This document shows positions 24,789 through 37,900 of a stretch of DNA of 60,000 bases, piece by piece. The notes beneath the pieces were generated by a model that was not told the origin of the DNA, did no database searches, and was given only the letters and a program-made list of their open reading frames with translations. The DNA is from Tubiluchus corallicola (taxonomy: Eukaryota; Priapulida; Priapulimorpha; Priapulimorphida; Tubiluchidae): assembly GCA_030141605.1 (NCBI GenBank), contig JAQGDQ010000003.1, forward strand, positions 1,323,501-1,383,500, in the 5' to 3' direction. The first letter of the stretch is position 1, and each line of letters opens with the position of its first letter. A program made the translations under genes and the position numbers.

Positions 24789-25739
24789 ATGACCAAAAAT
24801 CTTGAAGAATATTTCCGGCAATCATTCAGAGAAAAACTGCTGGTCACTATACCAGAACATGAAGATGATCATCTATGTCCTGCAACACGACTTCTAGAAA
24901 AGCGTCGTGAAATGACAGAGGTTGAATTGGCCCTTAAAACCCAGAAAGATGATTTTGTAATAAAAAGCAAATCTCTGCAACAAAGACGTGAAGAGCAAGA
25001 GAAAAAAGAGCTAAATTTGAAAGAGTCTATGAAAAAATTCGATAAATTTTTAAAAGAAAATGATTCTAAGCGACTACGAGCAATAAAAAAGGCAAATGAT
25101 GAAATTGAATATAGAAAGGTGAAGATGAAAGAAATTGAAAAGCTAAGGAAGGAATTACACGATGCAGCTTTACTGCGTGGAAAACTCCAAGAAAGACTAA
25201 ACAAGTATGTTATGTTTTACATTTTTCTAGCAAAAGTTGTTGAAAATGCAGACGAATTTCATGAGATAACAGACATCATTTCTCGTTATGACACTTTGCT
25301 AGCAACACATCAAGATTTAGTAGATGTTGCTCTACAAAATCAAGACGACATTGAAGATGAAAAGCAACAGCTAAAACGAATAATAGAGGAGAAAAATAAT
25401 GACATACTAGATTGTAATAACCGACTATCAGAACTTATCACACAACTGGATAAAGCTGAAAGTGCAGCTGCCTACTGGGAATCCAAATGGAATCACATAA
25501 AAACTACTGCTGCAAAAAAGACTATAGAGCTTGGGCGAACAAAAATGGCAGCCCATAATTTGTATCAATTGGTTGAAACAAAAAGACACCAAGAAATTCG
25601 AACTGAAGATACGATGAAACAGCTTGACATAATCAAAAATTTTGTATTAGACATTGCTGATGTTATTTCAGACATTCGCAGAGCAATGGAAATGCGAAAA
25701 GGTACTGCTTCAAATGTCTCTAGACTTGCACGAGTCTAG
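24789..25739 (+). CDS. CCDC42: CCDC42-type coiled-coil protein
   Basis: A single uninterrupted frame of 316 codons, the length I recall for vertebrate CCDC42. Recognisable family blocks are LEEYFR at the N-terminus, ATRLLEKRREM, KFDKFLKENDSKRLRAIKKA, VVENADEFHEI followed by RYDTL, YWESKWNHIK-TAAKKT and KMAAHNLYQLV. Almost all of it is charged coiled coil (DUF4200 family, which also includes CFAP73). In other animals the protein is needed for sperm flagellum formation and sits at centrosome, manchette or ciliary structures. The open frame extends 20 codons upstream to 24729, but the ATG at 24789 was chosen because homologues start there and the preceding TTCAACAG looks like an acceptor. The lack of coding introns is unusual. 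Confidence 0.92.
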   Translation: MTKNLEEYFRQSFREKLLVTIPEHEDDHLCPATRLLEKRREMTEVELALKTQKDDFVIKSKSLQQRREEQEKKELNLKESMKKFDKFLKENDSKRLRAIKKANDEIEYRKVKMKEIEKLRKELHDAALLRGKLQERLNKYVMFYIFLAKVVENADEFHEITDIISRYDTLLATHQDLVDVALQNQDDIEDEKQQLKRIIEEKNNDILDCNNRLSELITQLDKAESAAAYWESKWNHIKTTAAKKTIELGRTKMAAHNLYQLVETKRHQEIRTEDTMKQLDIIKNFVLDIADVISDIRRAMEMRKGTASNVSRLARV

Positions 25740-25932
25740 TAGTGCTTTTTTGTAATCATTCTCATTATAGAAATTATAACTGATAAAAGAAACACTATGA
25801 TAATTAATTAAGATAGATCTTTTAATTGTGTGTTTATAGCATACACAAAGAAATGCTGAGCCATTCTACTTGATTACTTAAATGGAATAAGTGCATAAAC
25901 AAAGGTTATGTAAAACCAAAGAGCTTCCTGTA

Positions 25933-25938
25933 AATAAA
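25933..25938 (+). promoter_or_regulatory. Poly(A) signal AATAAA for the CCDC42 gene
   Basis: The first AATAAA after the stop codon, about 195 bases downstream. Confidence 0.6.
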
Positions 25939-25939
25939 T

Positions 25940-28380
25940 ATCAAAATTAAAAACAGTTAACAAAGCAACTCTGTAAACTGCATTCTTGTTTTCAAGTCTG
26001 AACACTTGTCACTATTATTGTTTTAGTTTTTTAATGCATAATCGTTTTTATTGTCTGCCTAATAAGTGCGTCATCAATAAATCCAACAAGTGGAAATGTT
26101 TCCAGTAGTTCTAGGCTTTCTCATAGCGGCTAAGTGGAGTAAATGCCTCAACTACATTTCATTCATTTATTCAATGTTGCCCATTCAGCCTGCTATTAAT
26201 TATTGTTAATTCATATCATCTCCATGGCCAGTCCATGACGGTCACCAATCCAGACATTAACTAAGCTTGGTGTCACTTATCTTCAATGCTAACCAGGTGT
26301 TAATATTATTCAGCTGTTCGAGTAGCTAAATTCAACATAGCACTTTTTGCTGTAATGTACTAATGATGCGTCTGTATAAGTGAAAGCAGGACCTGATAGT
26401 CTGGTTGTTGTACAGTTTTCAGGTTATATACACAACTCGTGGTTTATGGAATAAATGTATTAACTTATACAGTGTAGTTTTATTTTTTCTGATTTTGCAC
26501 GACATTATGTTTCTGCCCGGATTCTGTTAGTCTTAAAATTAAGATTATATTCAAATTACTGTAAATAAATCAAATAGTTTGAATAATATGCAATATGAAA
26601 TGAAATATAGTGATCACTGATCACGTAGCATATTGTTATCTATGGTGACAAGTGGCCACTCTTACAAAAAGATTTCGACACATGCAATTAGAAAAGATTA
26701 TATAGTCACGTAATTGGGTGGGGTGGTATCTGCGTGTGCCCCACCTTATTTGCCTTGCTATATTGAATATATTGTCATTTTAATAAACGACCTCATTTTA
26801 TCAACTAATTTCATTCTTAGTGCTTTTGCAAAAAACTAGCCCGGCTCAGCCAATTTTACCTTTAGGTCAGTTTTATGAACACTAGCTTACAAAAAATAGG
26901 ATTAGTCTTCACTAACAAACATTATACAACTTGACCTATTTATGTGAAAAAAATCTGAGATCTAATTATGTAGATTTCAATTTTCATTTTAAAATATCTT
27001 TGGGACTTCAGTCAAGTAAAATTCTAAAATTTGGTGTTGTGCAGTTTGCACATTGCCGTCCAAAATTGATTTCTATTGCCTTTGCTTTGTCTGTAGCTGT
27101 CCACAGCAGCAGCAACAACCATGCGAGTGCAATTATGACAATACTGCCAATAGCAACATTTTAACAACAATAACATTTTAATGCCACTAGTGCCAAGAAC
27201 AAGCTAGAAGTCTCACCCATTACTGCTCCAAGCGATACTAACTACAACCCCCAACGTTGTTGCTGCCACTGTCACCAAAATTTCGATTCGAATCGTAATG
27301 GTGATAATCGTCTTGGTGACGAAGATTGTGGTAATATTAATATTACATCAGCATAAGTATTGATGCATCAAATTTAGAGAAACAGATTTGTGATAGAGAA
27401 ACACCTTTGTTTACATCATTATTTGACTTGACGTCTCAAGGCCATAATTATACGAAACCTGCAAGTGCATGTGTAAAGTAAAACAAAACTATCTTAATGA
27501 TTGTTAACCAGAATTACGTTATAGGAAAAGATTCTACTATTATAAATTACAAAGTAAAAGTGAGGTAATCGCCTACAATACTTTATGTGTAGAAGAGAAA
27601 TTTATGTAATGCCACTGTGATACATTTCATACAATATCTAGATCGAAATGACCAGCGAAAGCCCCTTTTCTCCGCTTAATGTTAAATGATCCAATTCGTT
27701 CAACGACATTTTTATGATTGACTAAAAATGGCGGCCTGGTGTCCAGTCAGCTTCAATCGGTAAAACAATATTAATTTTACCTGTAGTTAAGATTCTGCCG
27801 TAGCAAAATCTTACTGTTTTTCTTACAGTTATTTATTTTTATTACACTTATTCACTTTAACGTTTAATAACTCATAAGCCTTGCAAGCTAGGGTCGCCAA
27901 ACTCACAGGGTAAGTTGCCCTGGGCAGGGTACGCAAAATAGCATGTTGACCACTGACCAATGGTCAAGAGGAGAAGGGCAGTAGGCGTTGGTCAGTTTTT
28001 CCTTTGTGATTCAACTCCTTTTCGTTTTTTTCTCCAAATTTTTTTCACAATTATTTGGGTACTGTGGAGCAGGTGTGCACCCGGGGTTTTAAAAAGCTGA
28101 CAAGCTTTAAAAGCTCGAGTGAGGGGCCAAAATGTAAAATTTGGGGTCCCCCAATTTGTGACCTTTTACACACTGAGTGCTAGGGGCACAAAATGCACAG
28201 GGTACACTCTCTGGGCAAAGTTATCTATGTTGCCGGGTCAAAGGTCACGGAGCGGTCGGGTTTTCATTTATTTTTCTTTAAGATCCAACTGCTCCCATAG
28301 TTTTTGAGCTAGGGCGACAATATTTGATACGTCCGGATATGGCAGAATATGGGTGATTTGGAGAGGGGAAATTTTCCGCT
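25940..28380. other. Intergenic region without recognised genes
   Basis: No exon or RNA gene was recognised on either strand. From about 28080 the base composition rises in G+C (GGGGTCCCCC, CAAAGGTCACGGAGCGG). That part probably belongs to the repeat element that continues to 28770. Confidence 0.4.
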
Positions 28381-28387
28381 AGTAGGC

Positions 28388-28770
28388 AAAAACCGAAAAA
28401 TGGGGGTTGTGAACAGAAATGCATCAAGTGTCTTGGAATAGTACCATGTAGCATATCAAATGAAAGGCCTCGATGAGGCGAATCAAATAGCATAGATTGC
28501 AATGAAAATAGCTAATCTGCAAGCCGGCAAGGGGGTGAAACCGAAAAATGGGGGTCGGGAACAGAAATGCATCGAGTCTCTACGAATAGTACCCATGTAG
28601 CATGTCAAATGAAAGGTTTTGATGACGCGAATCGAATGGGATAGGTTACAGTGTGAATCGTTAAACTGTGACCCCGTTAGGGGCAAAATAGGGGCCGAAG
28701 AGGCACATGCCTCCCAGGGTCTACCAAAAGTAGCTTGTAGTATGTCAAATGAAAGGTCTCAATGAGATTA
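28388..28770. repeat. Degenerate tandem repeat, about 140-149-bp unit, three copies
   Basis: ACCGAAAAATGGGGGT recurs at 28392 and 28540 (148 apart). GTAGCATATCAAATGAAAGG and its variants occur at 28448, 28597 and 28737 (149 and 140 apart). Each is followed by CTCGATGAGGCGAATC-like sequence. It is G-rich against an AT-rich background. Antisense frames share a short peptide pattern only because of the repetition. Confidence 0.8.
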
Positions 28771-28959
28771 GTCTATTCAAGCATAGAAAGCCATATAAAA
28801 ACACAAAAACGTCGCATCACACTACAATAAAAGTTATGCTATAAATACTACTACATGTATATACAAGACATACAGTTAATGCACATTCGTTTAGCTACCA
28901 CGTTAAACGATTATTATTAGCAAACAGTCTATTATTACAAATTAATACATTATTACATG

Positions 28960-30395
28960 TTCACATAGAGAAATTTACGAGCTAGTACGTGTGCTGAATA
29001 AATGACCCATGCATGAATTGAGCATGATAGGCATATTCTTAATAAATAAACTTTTTATAGTATTAGATGACCTGCCTGTAGCTGGTTTCAAAATTACATT
29101 GTATTTATCTAATTGTTTACTATCAATCACTTGTAACAATACTATTTCTACTTCCAAGCAAATTACACATGGAGTTCCTCGATATGATCAACTCTCGGAC
29201 CCCTACTGTTTTTGACGCATCTATGATATTATTAATGTTCAAAACAATGTTAAAACTAGTATGTTGATGATACAACTATATTCTTGGATATTATAGCAAA
29301 TGCGATCAACAGTATAATAATACTCTTGATCTTATTTCTAACTAGTTCAAAGTTAACAAGTTAACATTTAATCCCAACAAAATGAAGTTTATCTTATTAC
29401 GTTATGTTTCCTGTGGTGATAATTAACGAAGATTAGGGTTAACATGCTTAGAAGAAAATTTGCAAGAAGACATTGGAATAATTTCCCATATTAGACAAAG
29501 CCCTTCTGCTAATCTATTGAAAGCACTGTATAACTCATTAATGCTTCCTTTATTTCAATTATTCAGTATTCCTTTTTGGGTTCAGCTTACGTCCCCCCGC
29601 ATAATGAATCTTAAAAGACTGCAAAGGAAATCCATCAGAATTGTTAACCACCTAGTACCAAAACATGCAGAAATTAATAACTCCCACTTTCTTAACTGTA
29701 AAATTTCAAAAATTTTGATGACTCACAAGGTTTGAATTTTTATGTTTAAAACTCATTTCCCACTTTTTGATGACTCTGTTAAACAATAAAAAATACAAGA
29801 CTAGATTTAATCTGTATAATCTTAGTCAGCTAAAGACCGTGTAACATGGAATTCAATACCCAATAACCTAAAATTTGCTAATTCGATTCATAACTTTTAA
29901 AAAATTGAAAAAATATCATTAGTACATGCTCACGTGTTTACAGTAATTTATAATAATTGTGTGCAATGACAGACTGACTGATTACATTGTATGTGAGTGC
30001 ATGACTACAAATTTAGTGTTTGCATGTGAGGTTTTGTGAGTGTGCGTAATTCGTGTGCACCCATGTATAGAGAATAATATGTGTGCGTGAGAGAACTGTT
30101 CACATTGTGCGTGAGAGGCTAAGCAATTGTATGTGTATGAGGTTTAGAGAGTGTATGAGTGTTTGCAGACAGTATGTAGACATCTGCCGTGCTTGTCTGT
30201 GTTCATCTTTTTACGAATTATTTTTTGTATTTATTCACACCATTCATTAAGGGAGTGCACAAGGTTTCTTATGGTGTTTGATGTGTCTTCATGTGTTGAT
30301 GATTTTATTTATTTTTGTATTGTTTTGTACGTACATGAACAGACTGGCATTGTATAATAATAAACATAAACATAAGCATAATTCGTGGATGATTT
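28960..30395 (+). pseudogene. 5'-truncated, decayed LINE (reverse transcriptase C-terminal half)
   Basis: Across shifted frames the reverse transcriptase blocks appear in order: a GVP-x-x-x-x-L-like block (about 29170-29205), a D-D-T-T-I-F remnant of the catalytic box (about 29265-29285), and NKLTFNPNKMKF (about 29357-29392). Then come the LYNSL...LKRLQRKSIRIVNH thumb region (29527-29660) and a WNSIP-N-L-like block (about 29850-29870). Several stops and frameshifts break it. A 3' UTR with GTGTGTGAG-rich sequence ends near AATAATAAACATAAACATAA. It resembles the Jockey/CR1/Rex group; the clade is not resolved. Confidence 0.8.
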
Positions 30396-32122
30396 GGCAA
30401 GTCAATTTTTTTTGTTGCAGTTTGTGTTTCGTACTGACAATACCAATAATTTTCAATTGTATTTTTTATTGACAGCTATGCCATTTTTTTAAATTTACTA
30501 ATTATAGGTGTTTTTATTGTTTAATTCAAGAACGTTTAATTGTTGTGATCTCAATTTACATTTTGTCAGAAAGAACACTTATAGAACGAAATAGGCCTTG
30601 CTGCTTTATTTCGTTTTAATTTATTTTTATTAATAAAATATCACGTTATTGTCATTATTTATTATAAGCCAGACAAGATAATTAAGTTTTTATAGATATT
30701 GAACTGTACAAAGCATAAATGTAGTTTTATATACAGCGTGTTGAAACGCCGCGATTAAGGAGGTACTTAGGCAGTCCACACTTATTTTCCAGGGATTTAG
30801 CGCATGCGCAGCAGCTTAAATGCGTATATAGGCTAGTGAGCCAAAAGGAGCCCAACCTTCGCAATGAATTTGTTTCCGCAGTTTTGTTATTTCGGCATTT
30901 TGTTATCGAAATATAGGCCTAATTTACAGTGACATTTTTAATTGAAGTTGAAAAATTAGAATGATAAAGTGTTTTAGCTGCAATATATTTTGTGAGTCAC
31001 TGTGCGGTCTGTAAAGTTGTTGTGTCACGTCGTTGCTCTTATACGGTATAACTATAGGTTACAATTGTGCCTAGCAATCCCCATTACAATGATATAGACT
31101 GCAAGCAAAACAGCTTAAAACTAAATCCCTTGAGGATGAAAACATAGTTTACGTAGACCTTACATGCAATTGCACCTAGTAATTTCCGTTCTCAAATACG
31201 CGGAGCAGAGTTTAGTAATAACAGTAATACTAAATAATATTAATAATCCTTATTTAAAGTCAGGTTTTGGATTAACAATTAATGTAAATTCAGTGAGTTT
31301 TTGTTGATTGTAAATAACAGCTTGTAACTCAACAGAGATTATTATTATGCAACTTTTACCCTAAATGCCATGTGTCACGCTGGGTAACAACTGGTACCAT
31401 TTTAAAGTCTTCAGTATGACTCGGCTGTGGAAGTGAAGCTGAAACCTTCCAGATGAAAAGTGGGTGCATTATCCATTGCACTATACGATCTGGTCGAAAC
31501 ACTGGCTAATATCTTGCTTTAATCTTTCCTTTTAGTTTTTTAGTTTAGATTGGCGTTTTGGTCCTGAAAACTCGGACACAAAGCTAACATAAAAGCATCA
31601 GAGACACTAGAAAGATATCTTCATCTAGACTGCCTTCTTGTCTTACCTTAGCAACTTTCACTGCATTTTTAGTCATAAATTAGTGGTGATTTAAGTGGAA
31701 TTACTTTGCTAAATAGCTCCAAGAGTTTTTCCTGCTCTTTTAGGTAATAATAATGGGAATTTCTATAGTGGGGATTTTCATCCCATGTCACTGAAGTTTT
31801 ATTTTACAGCTCCACTTCTATAGCTTTAATGGGTATTTTCTGCCATCTGTGCTGTATTTCTTTCTCATAAACAACTGTAAATCTTGAGCCCAGGCTTAAT
31901 CTTTCTTAAATTTGCTTTTTTTATTATTTTGACATTAAGTGAAACATCATAATAAACATTAGTAACACCGATCTACTTTTTGATAAACATTATAGCTGTA
32001 CTGGCAGTCCAGTACACGTTTATTCAAGGAAACAGAAACAGATTGAGGTGTCGTGGCACTATGTATGCTCTTACAGCTACACAAGTTTAACATAGAGCTC
32101 CTTGGCAAGAAGTGTACTGACA
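30396..32122. other. Intergenic region upstream of TAF11
   Basis: Apart from the SINE-like element no gene is visible. The TAF11 promoter and 5' UTR must lie in the right-hand part; no TATA box stands out. Confidence 0.35.
31335..31497 (-). mobile_element. tRNA-derived SINE-like element
   Basis: Read on the minus strand, the head TATAGTGCAATGGATAATGC fits a tRNA A box. A decayed B box follows, then a body with GACTTTAAAATGGTACCAG and an (ATA)n tail at about 31337-31347. The order tRNA head, unique body, short A/T tail is that of a SINE. The body looks like a core I have seen in SINEs of marine invertebrates, but that is memory and not a search. Confidence 0.55.
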
Positions 32123-34001
32123 ATGACTGATTTACCTACTGTGGATATTGTAAAACAATTGGAGTTGCAAACTGCTAGCAATCAGTATATGACAACAAGT
32201 TCTAATGGAAATGTCAAAATTGAACATGCAATGCCAGCTTATTCAGAATCTTCAGACAATACTGAGTCAGCCTTAAAACATTCAACGGACATGAATAACA
32301 AGCAACAGGATGCTAAACCAGCAGAAAGATCATCATGCGTAAGTGTACAGACTAGTCAATAATTGCAATTTTGACATTTTTAGTAAAAATAAGGATTGAT
32401 GTAAAATATAAGTAATATTTCACATATATATATATTTGCTTGCAAACTAAAACCGTCCATAAGTCGGCATCATTAAAAATGAGTTATGATGCTTCAAAGT
32501 AGAATGTGCCAAAAATTGGGTCAAATTTCAATTTTTTGTGTTTTATTAAAAACTAACACTAAATATATTGGATTTTTACATTCTCGCATCAAATTCTCAG
32601 GAAATTTTCAAAAAATACTAAAAATTTAATTTCATAACCCTTTACTGTCAGACTTCTTTACCTAAAAACTAATACTGAAATTGTGAAAAACTCTGTATTT
32701 TCAAACTCCAATAGTAGCTCGTGGTAGTACTCCTTTTGCTTGCGGCTTTCTCTTTTTGAAAAGTCAGATCTTCATCTGAAAAAGCCATCTACTGGAATTA
32801 AACATAACTTCAATGTATTCTTGCAAAGTTTATAACGTTTTGTACAGTTGCTAAGTGTTTTCGTAGAAGTGCCACAAAAACAATAGCAAACTTTAACGGC
32901 TATTTTCTGAAGCTTATATTTTTCAGTGTGTAGTGTGCCCCTCAACTTCAATATGGATTTAATATCTCAGCTTAGACCAATGAGCTTGGTATCAAAATGA
33001 TCTTCATGCAATGGTAATTCGTGATGTGTGAATAACTAGAAAAGCTTAATTGCCAACTTATCTGCAGTTTTCTGTACAAGCACACATGTGAATTGTGATT
33101 GTAGTTTTATACTTTAGATGAAGTTTTTCAGTTGCGAAATTTATTAGACTTACAGATTAATATAAATCAGCTAGTGCCAAGAGAGACCCGCTTCTGTCCC
33201 ATACTTTTTTCTTTACATTTTTGATTATCTTTAAAAGAACTAGGATATATCCACTAAATTAGCTGTTTTGCTGTTCATTTCCTTATCGCTCCGTCCATGA
33301 CAGCAATGTGGCCTAGAACAAAAGCTTACACATGCTATACTTTAAGCAATTAGATTAAAATGCTGCGATTTTTTTTGTGCAAAATTGTCCTGATTTTGGT
33401 CATTGTTGTATATTACAATTTGAGTTCTTAAAGCTCTGTTCTATTTTAGGCAACTAGAAAAGACAGTCTTGCAGAAGAGCCTCCAGAGAAAATGATAAAG
33501 ATTGAGGAAGATGCTATGACATTTTTACCCATATCGTCTGGACCTAGTACCAGTACTATAAAAAGAGATCTTAGTACTGACAGCAATCAGATAGCCAGCG
33601 AGGCAGACGGTGATGAGAAGCGACGCGAGGAAAAGAAGAAACGAAAAAATGAAATAGATGAGAAAGAACGTCAGAAATTACAAGTGTTAGTTTCTTCTTT
33701 TACTGAAGATCAGCTCAATCGGTATGAGATGTACCGGCGTGCATCATTTCCACGTGCTGCAATAAAACGTATTATGCAACAGATAACTGGTACAACAGTT
33801 TCCCAAAATGTTGTGATTGCTATGGCAGGCATTGCCAAGGTGTTTGTTGGTGAGATCATAGAAGAAGGCTTGGATGTGATGGAAAAGTGTGGAGAATCTG
33901 GACCATTACAACCTAAGCACTTGCGTGAAGCAACAAGACGACTAAGACAGCGTGATATGGTTCCTAATACAAAGTACAAGAAGCAACTGTTTCATCGTTA
34001 A
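32123..34001 (+). CDS. TAF11: Transcription initiation factor TFIID subunit 11
   Basis: Two exons, 32123-32338 and 33450-34001, joined at phase 0 (TGC|GTAAGT ... ATTTTAG|GCA), giving 255 aa. TAF11 is a TFIID subunit that pairs through a histone fold with TAF13 and helps position TBP at promoters in the nucleus. The conserved C-terminal histone-fold region covers about residues 150-250: [40 protein letters not shown], then [14 protein letters not shown] and [10 protein letters not shown]. The N-terminal 130 residues are acidic, polar and poorly conserved, with a basic [11 protein letters not shown] stretch. The ATG at 32123 is used because the in-frame upstream extension has only a TTG. FBXW9 starts 980 bases downstream on the same strand. 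Confidence 0.95.
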
Positions 34002-34265
34002 CACTTACCTAATGAGTGTAATTGTGTACATAACCTTTTTTTGTGAAAATCTCTATTAGCGTTTTCACTGAGTGCTTTCAACTACAGAATAACATTTCAA
34101 AACAGTCTAAATTTGGTGACATATTGAATGTAGCCTACAGTATAGTATTTGATTTTAAAACGCTGTCTTACCAGTTTGTTTGGAATTACTGTATCACTGA
34201 GGCATAAAATATATGATCATCATCATATGTTACTGTAGGAACATATTTGTAACTGATTTTTTTCT

Positions 34266-34271
34266 AATAAA
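34266..34271 (+). promoter_or_regulatory. Poly(A) signal AATAAA for TAF11
   Basis: Lies 265 bases past the stop codon. Further AATAAA hexamers at 34381-34386 and 34485-34490 could give longer 3' ends. Confidence 0.6.
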
Positions 34272-34490
34272 GGATTATAACCAAGTTGTATACCAGAGTT
34301 TAAAATCATCCTATGTTTTTTCTGAAATTAATTATGGCAAAATTTGACATTGTGACTTTATGAATGTGACTGTTTAAAATAATAAACTATAATACACACA
34401 CACACATTTATCCAATTTTGGAAGTTTAAAATGTTGTAATTTAGTGCATTTGATAAAATTATGGGACCATAATTTAATGTTTGTAATAAA

Positions 34491-34980
34491 GGTATTTTTT
34501 GTTAAATGCTATGAAATATTTTTTACTATTATTTGCATAATTTGCAAACATTAATATACATTTGTTACCAATATGTTTTTGGTAATTACCATCAGCATTA
34601 AATTATGGGATCTCTGTCTTTAAAAAGTAAAAATGTATATATGTATATTATGTTAATTAAATTATGGTTCTATAATTATCTTTCCTCTTGATAGGTAACT
34701 CATCAAATATGGAATCAACTGATGCATAATGAATGAAGACATCTGTGTTACCTATCTGCCTATTCTGTAGTCACGCTGTGACACAATGTAAACTTGACTG
34801 CTTGTTCAGTGCAAGAAGGGGCTTATAGAATATTTACAGCAGATAAAAGGCTCCCTAGTGATATAAAACCTGGTCAAAACAGCAGTCTTTTCAGAACATA
34901 AATGTTGTTTATGTGCATTAAAGAATGTGATATCAATAGCAGACATTGTCAACAGAGGCAAACTAATAAGAGACTACAAG
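34491..34980. other. TAF11-FBXW9 intergenic spacer
   Basis: Short AT-rich spacer that should hold the FBXW9 promoter and 5' UTR. No element was recognised. Confidence 0.4.
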
Positions 34981-37900
34981 ATGGAAACAGTTGATACTCT
35001 GCCATTGAAAATAGTTGATCCGTTAGTAAAGCTGGATATATCTACTGATAACAAGCCAATAAAATCGGATGCAACAGATGAACAAACTACTAAGATTACA
35101 CTAGAGCAAATCCCAGCAGAGTTATTATTAAAAATCTTTTCATATCTTGAAGCAAAGTTTCTATACTGCACCATTGCACTGGTATCTCGCTATTTTAATC
35201 TGCTAATAAATGATGACGATACGTGGAAGATACGGATTTCTTACAAATTCCCTGGGAAAAAATACCCGCCGTTGTCAGGTAAGTTTACTATATTACAGAT
35301 TATTACTTGCTTAGCCTGAGTGATGTAAAGAAACAGTGTTTGCACATACTGATTTTATGAACCTTTTAAAATGTCTCTTTGGTGCTTGCCATAGGCAGTA
35401 AATAATTTTGTTGTATTTGATACGTGATTTTGTATTAGTTTTGGTGTTTTTCTTTAGTTCCCGATGACTTTAACTGGAGAATTGCGTGTGCAAAACGAGA
35501 AGACCAGTGCAGATTGTGGACAACTGGGAGAATGAATCATTTTAGTCTTTCTGGTGGACACTATTCGTCAGTTGACGCTGTTCATCTTATGAATGTAAAT
35601 CTCTTGCCTATGCTAGACAGTTTAATTATTTAAAATTAAGTAGGATTTTTGTGGCTGCTTTTCCTAACAACATTTTACTTTCTGTTATTTGCCATACTAG
35701 TGAAGCTTGGCCTATAGTTCATTCCTTGCTACATATTTCTGTTTTGATATACGTATTGTATTTAGATTTTTTTTAACACAGTGAAGAAAACCACTAAACC
35801 GAGACCACAAACTACTGTAGATGTGTTTCAGTTAAGATAAGCTGTTGAAACGTTTTTATTGTGTCGGCAAAGGTTGGCTATTCATTAACAAATAAACAAT
35901 TAAAGTTTTGAATACAACTTGATGCTGCTTGGTATCTTTTTTAGAAAGGAGGAATCTGTGTTTCTGGTTCCAGGGATCGTCAGCTTAGTTTGTGGGATTT
36001 GACACAGCTGGACCTCGATGATCAACCAAATTCTGTGCTGCGTGCAAAAACAAAATGCATTACTACTGCTCATGAGGTAATGTTTACTTTCTGAATTTTT
36101 GGCTAGTATAAGGCACTGCAGTTTATTTTGATTGTAACACCGGTTTACTTTTTGTTCTAAATTATACTCTTACATTTCCTTAATGTCTCTAAGTTCATCA
36201 TTGTGTACTAGTACTATTTTGCCATGCAAGATAGGTCCATTTATTGTGTCATGCCTATAGATTGTTTGTAGTGGATTGAGCATGTAGTGTCCGATTTTAA
36301 CAACTGGTTTTATGTTTTTGCTTCCATACAGTAAATACGTGCTTGTTTATTATCCGTAATGCAAAATATTTCTATCTTAGTCTTTTGTTTTACTTAGCAA
36401 AATTTTGTGGTGTACTTTACCAAGTACTTAGTAGTGCCATAGATATACTACGTTTTCCGTGCACTTAATTCTTATGTATTTATTGATTATTATATCTTGG
36501 TAAAGAGGCTTAAAAACATTTCATTTCTTATCATTTATAGGGGTGGATTTGGTCCATCACATCTTATAAACATTCCATTTGCACAGGATCGTGGGATACC
36601 TATGTGAAATTATGGGACATGGCCAGTGACATGAAAGAAACTATGAAAATAAAGTATGTGCACTAACAGCGATGTATTTGTCTAAGCTAATAGTGATTGC
36701 TCTACGTAGTGTCTAACAAGTCAGTGTATACTTTATATTTTTTGTATTACTTAAACAGACTTAGCAGAATGTTTGAAAGTATGTACAAACAAACTAAAAC
36801 CTTTGGCAAGTTTTGTAATAAAATTAGAGGAAAATATGAAAAACCTATTGTAGTGGTAGGCATTATTATTCTTTGAACCACTTCTGCTAATAATTAATAC
36901 ATGCATCTCCAAAATCAACAGTCATTTCAAGTTAAATGCTTGCACAACACTGTAATTGTTTTTTTGAGTTAATGAAGGTCTCTTGGTGTTTTTGCATAAT
37001 TTTGCCTATTATAGGCTTCAGAAAAAATCGCAATGTGTCAAATCCGTCAATTCACAAACTTCCCGGGGAAACGCCCCTTGGCGACCAGCCCATTGACGTA
37101 CATCTTCCACAAGTCAAATCTTGAAGAGTTTCTGACAAATCATGTGGTAGGACTTCACCTTATTGAAAACTGCATTACAAAATGTGAGAGCATGGTGTGG
37201 CACCTATGCTGTTCTGCATTTGGTGCACTTCAGTTAAGTAGCTCTTGTCGGGCTGAGATTTTGCACCTCATTTCTAGCGTTAATGCTGTCTCTGTAGCAA
37301 CAGACTTCTAGTTAAAATTATAAAAAAGAATTGCCAAAGAACTGCTTTGCTTCATGTCAGAGCTTGTCAAGATTGGAGAAAAATTATAAAAAGAAATTAG
37401 AAATCAAGGTGCATGCTGACTTATAGACATCCTATACTTAAAGCAGCACTGAAGACATTTTTAATGTTAAGCTCAAATCACAGCTTTGTCCTCAAATAGT
37501 TCACTCTATTAATTCATACTCTACTATATGTGCTAGGCGAAAACATTTTTGTAATGCGGTACAGCGTGCGAAAGTTTCAGAATGACATCACTGGTATATC
37601 TCGCAGACCTGCTTTATTATTGCAGCATCGTTAAAAAATTTGCTGATCTCTGATCATTCCTGCTTTTTAAAAACGGTGATCATTTTTACATTTTCCAAAG
37701 GCTAAAATTGTAAGAAAATACTCAGAATAGTTGTTGATTTGTGGCTGTGACTGCTACAGTTTGTGGACCATTCATGATGGCTTTAAGTCTGAGCAAGGTA
37801 TACTGCCTAACTTAAAAGTAAATGTGAAAGAAGTTGTGTGGTGGCTTTGTCTTTATGGGGGGGGAGGGGGATGACTAAATTTTGCACTGTGTTATCGTTA

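Noticed and set aside
37033-37311. 92-codon frame in FBXW9 intron 4
   Set aside because: No similarity, not in phase as an exon, and FBXW9 is complete without it.
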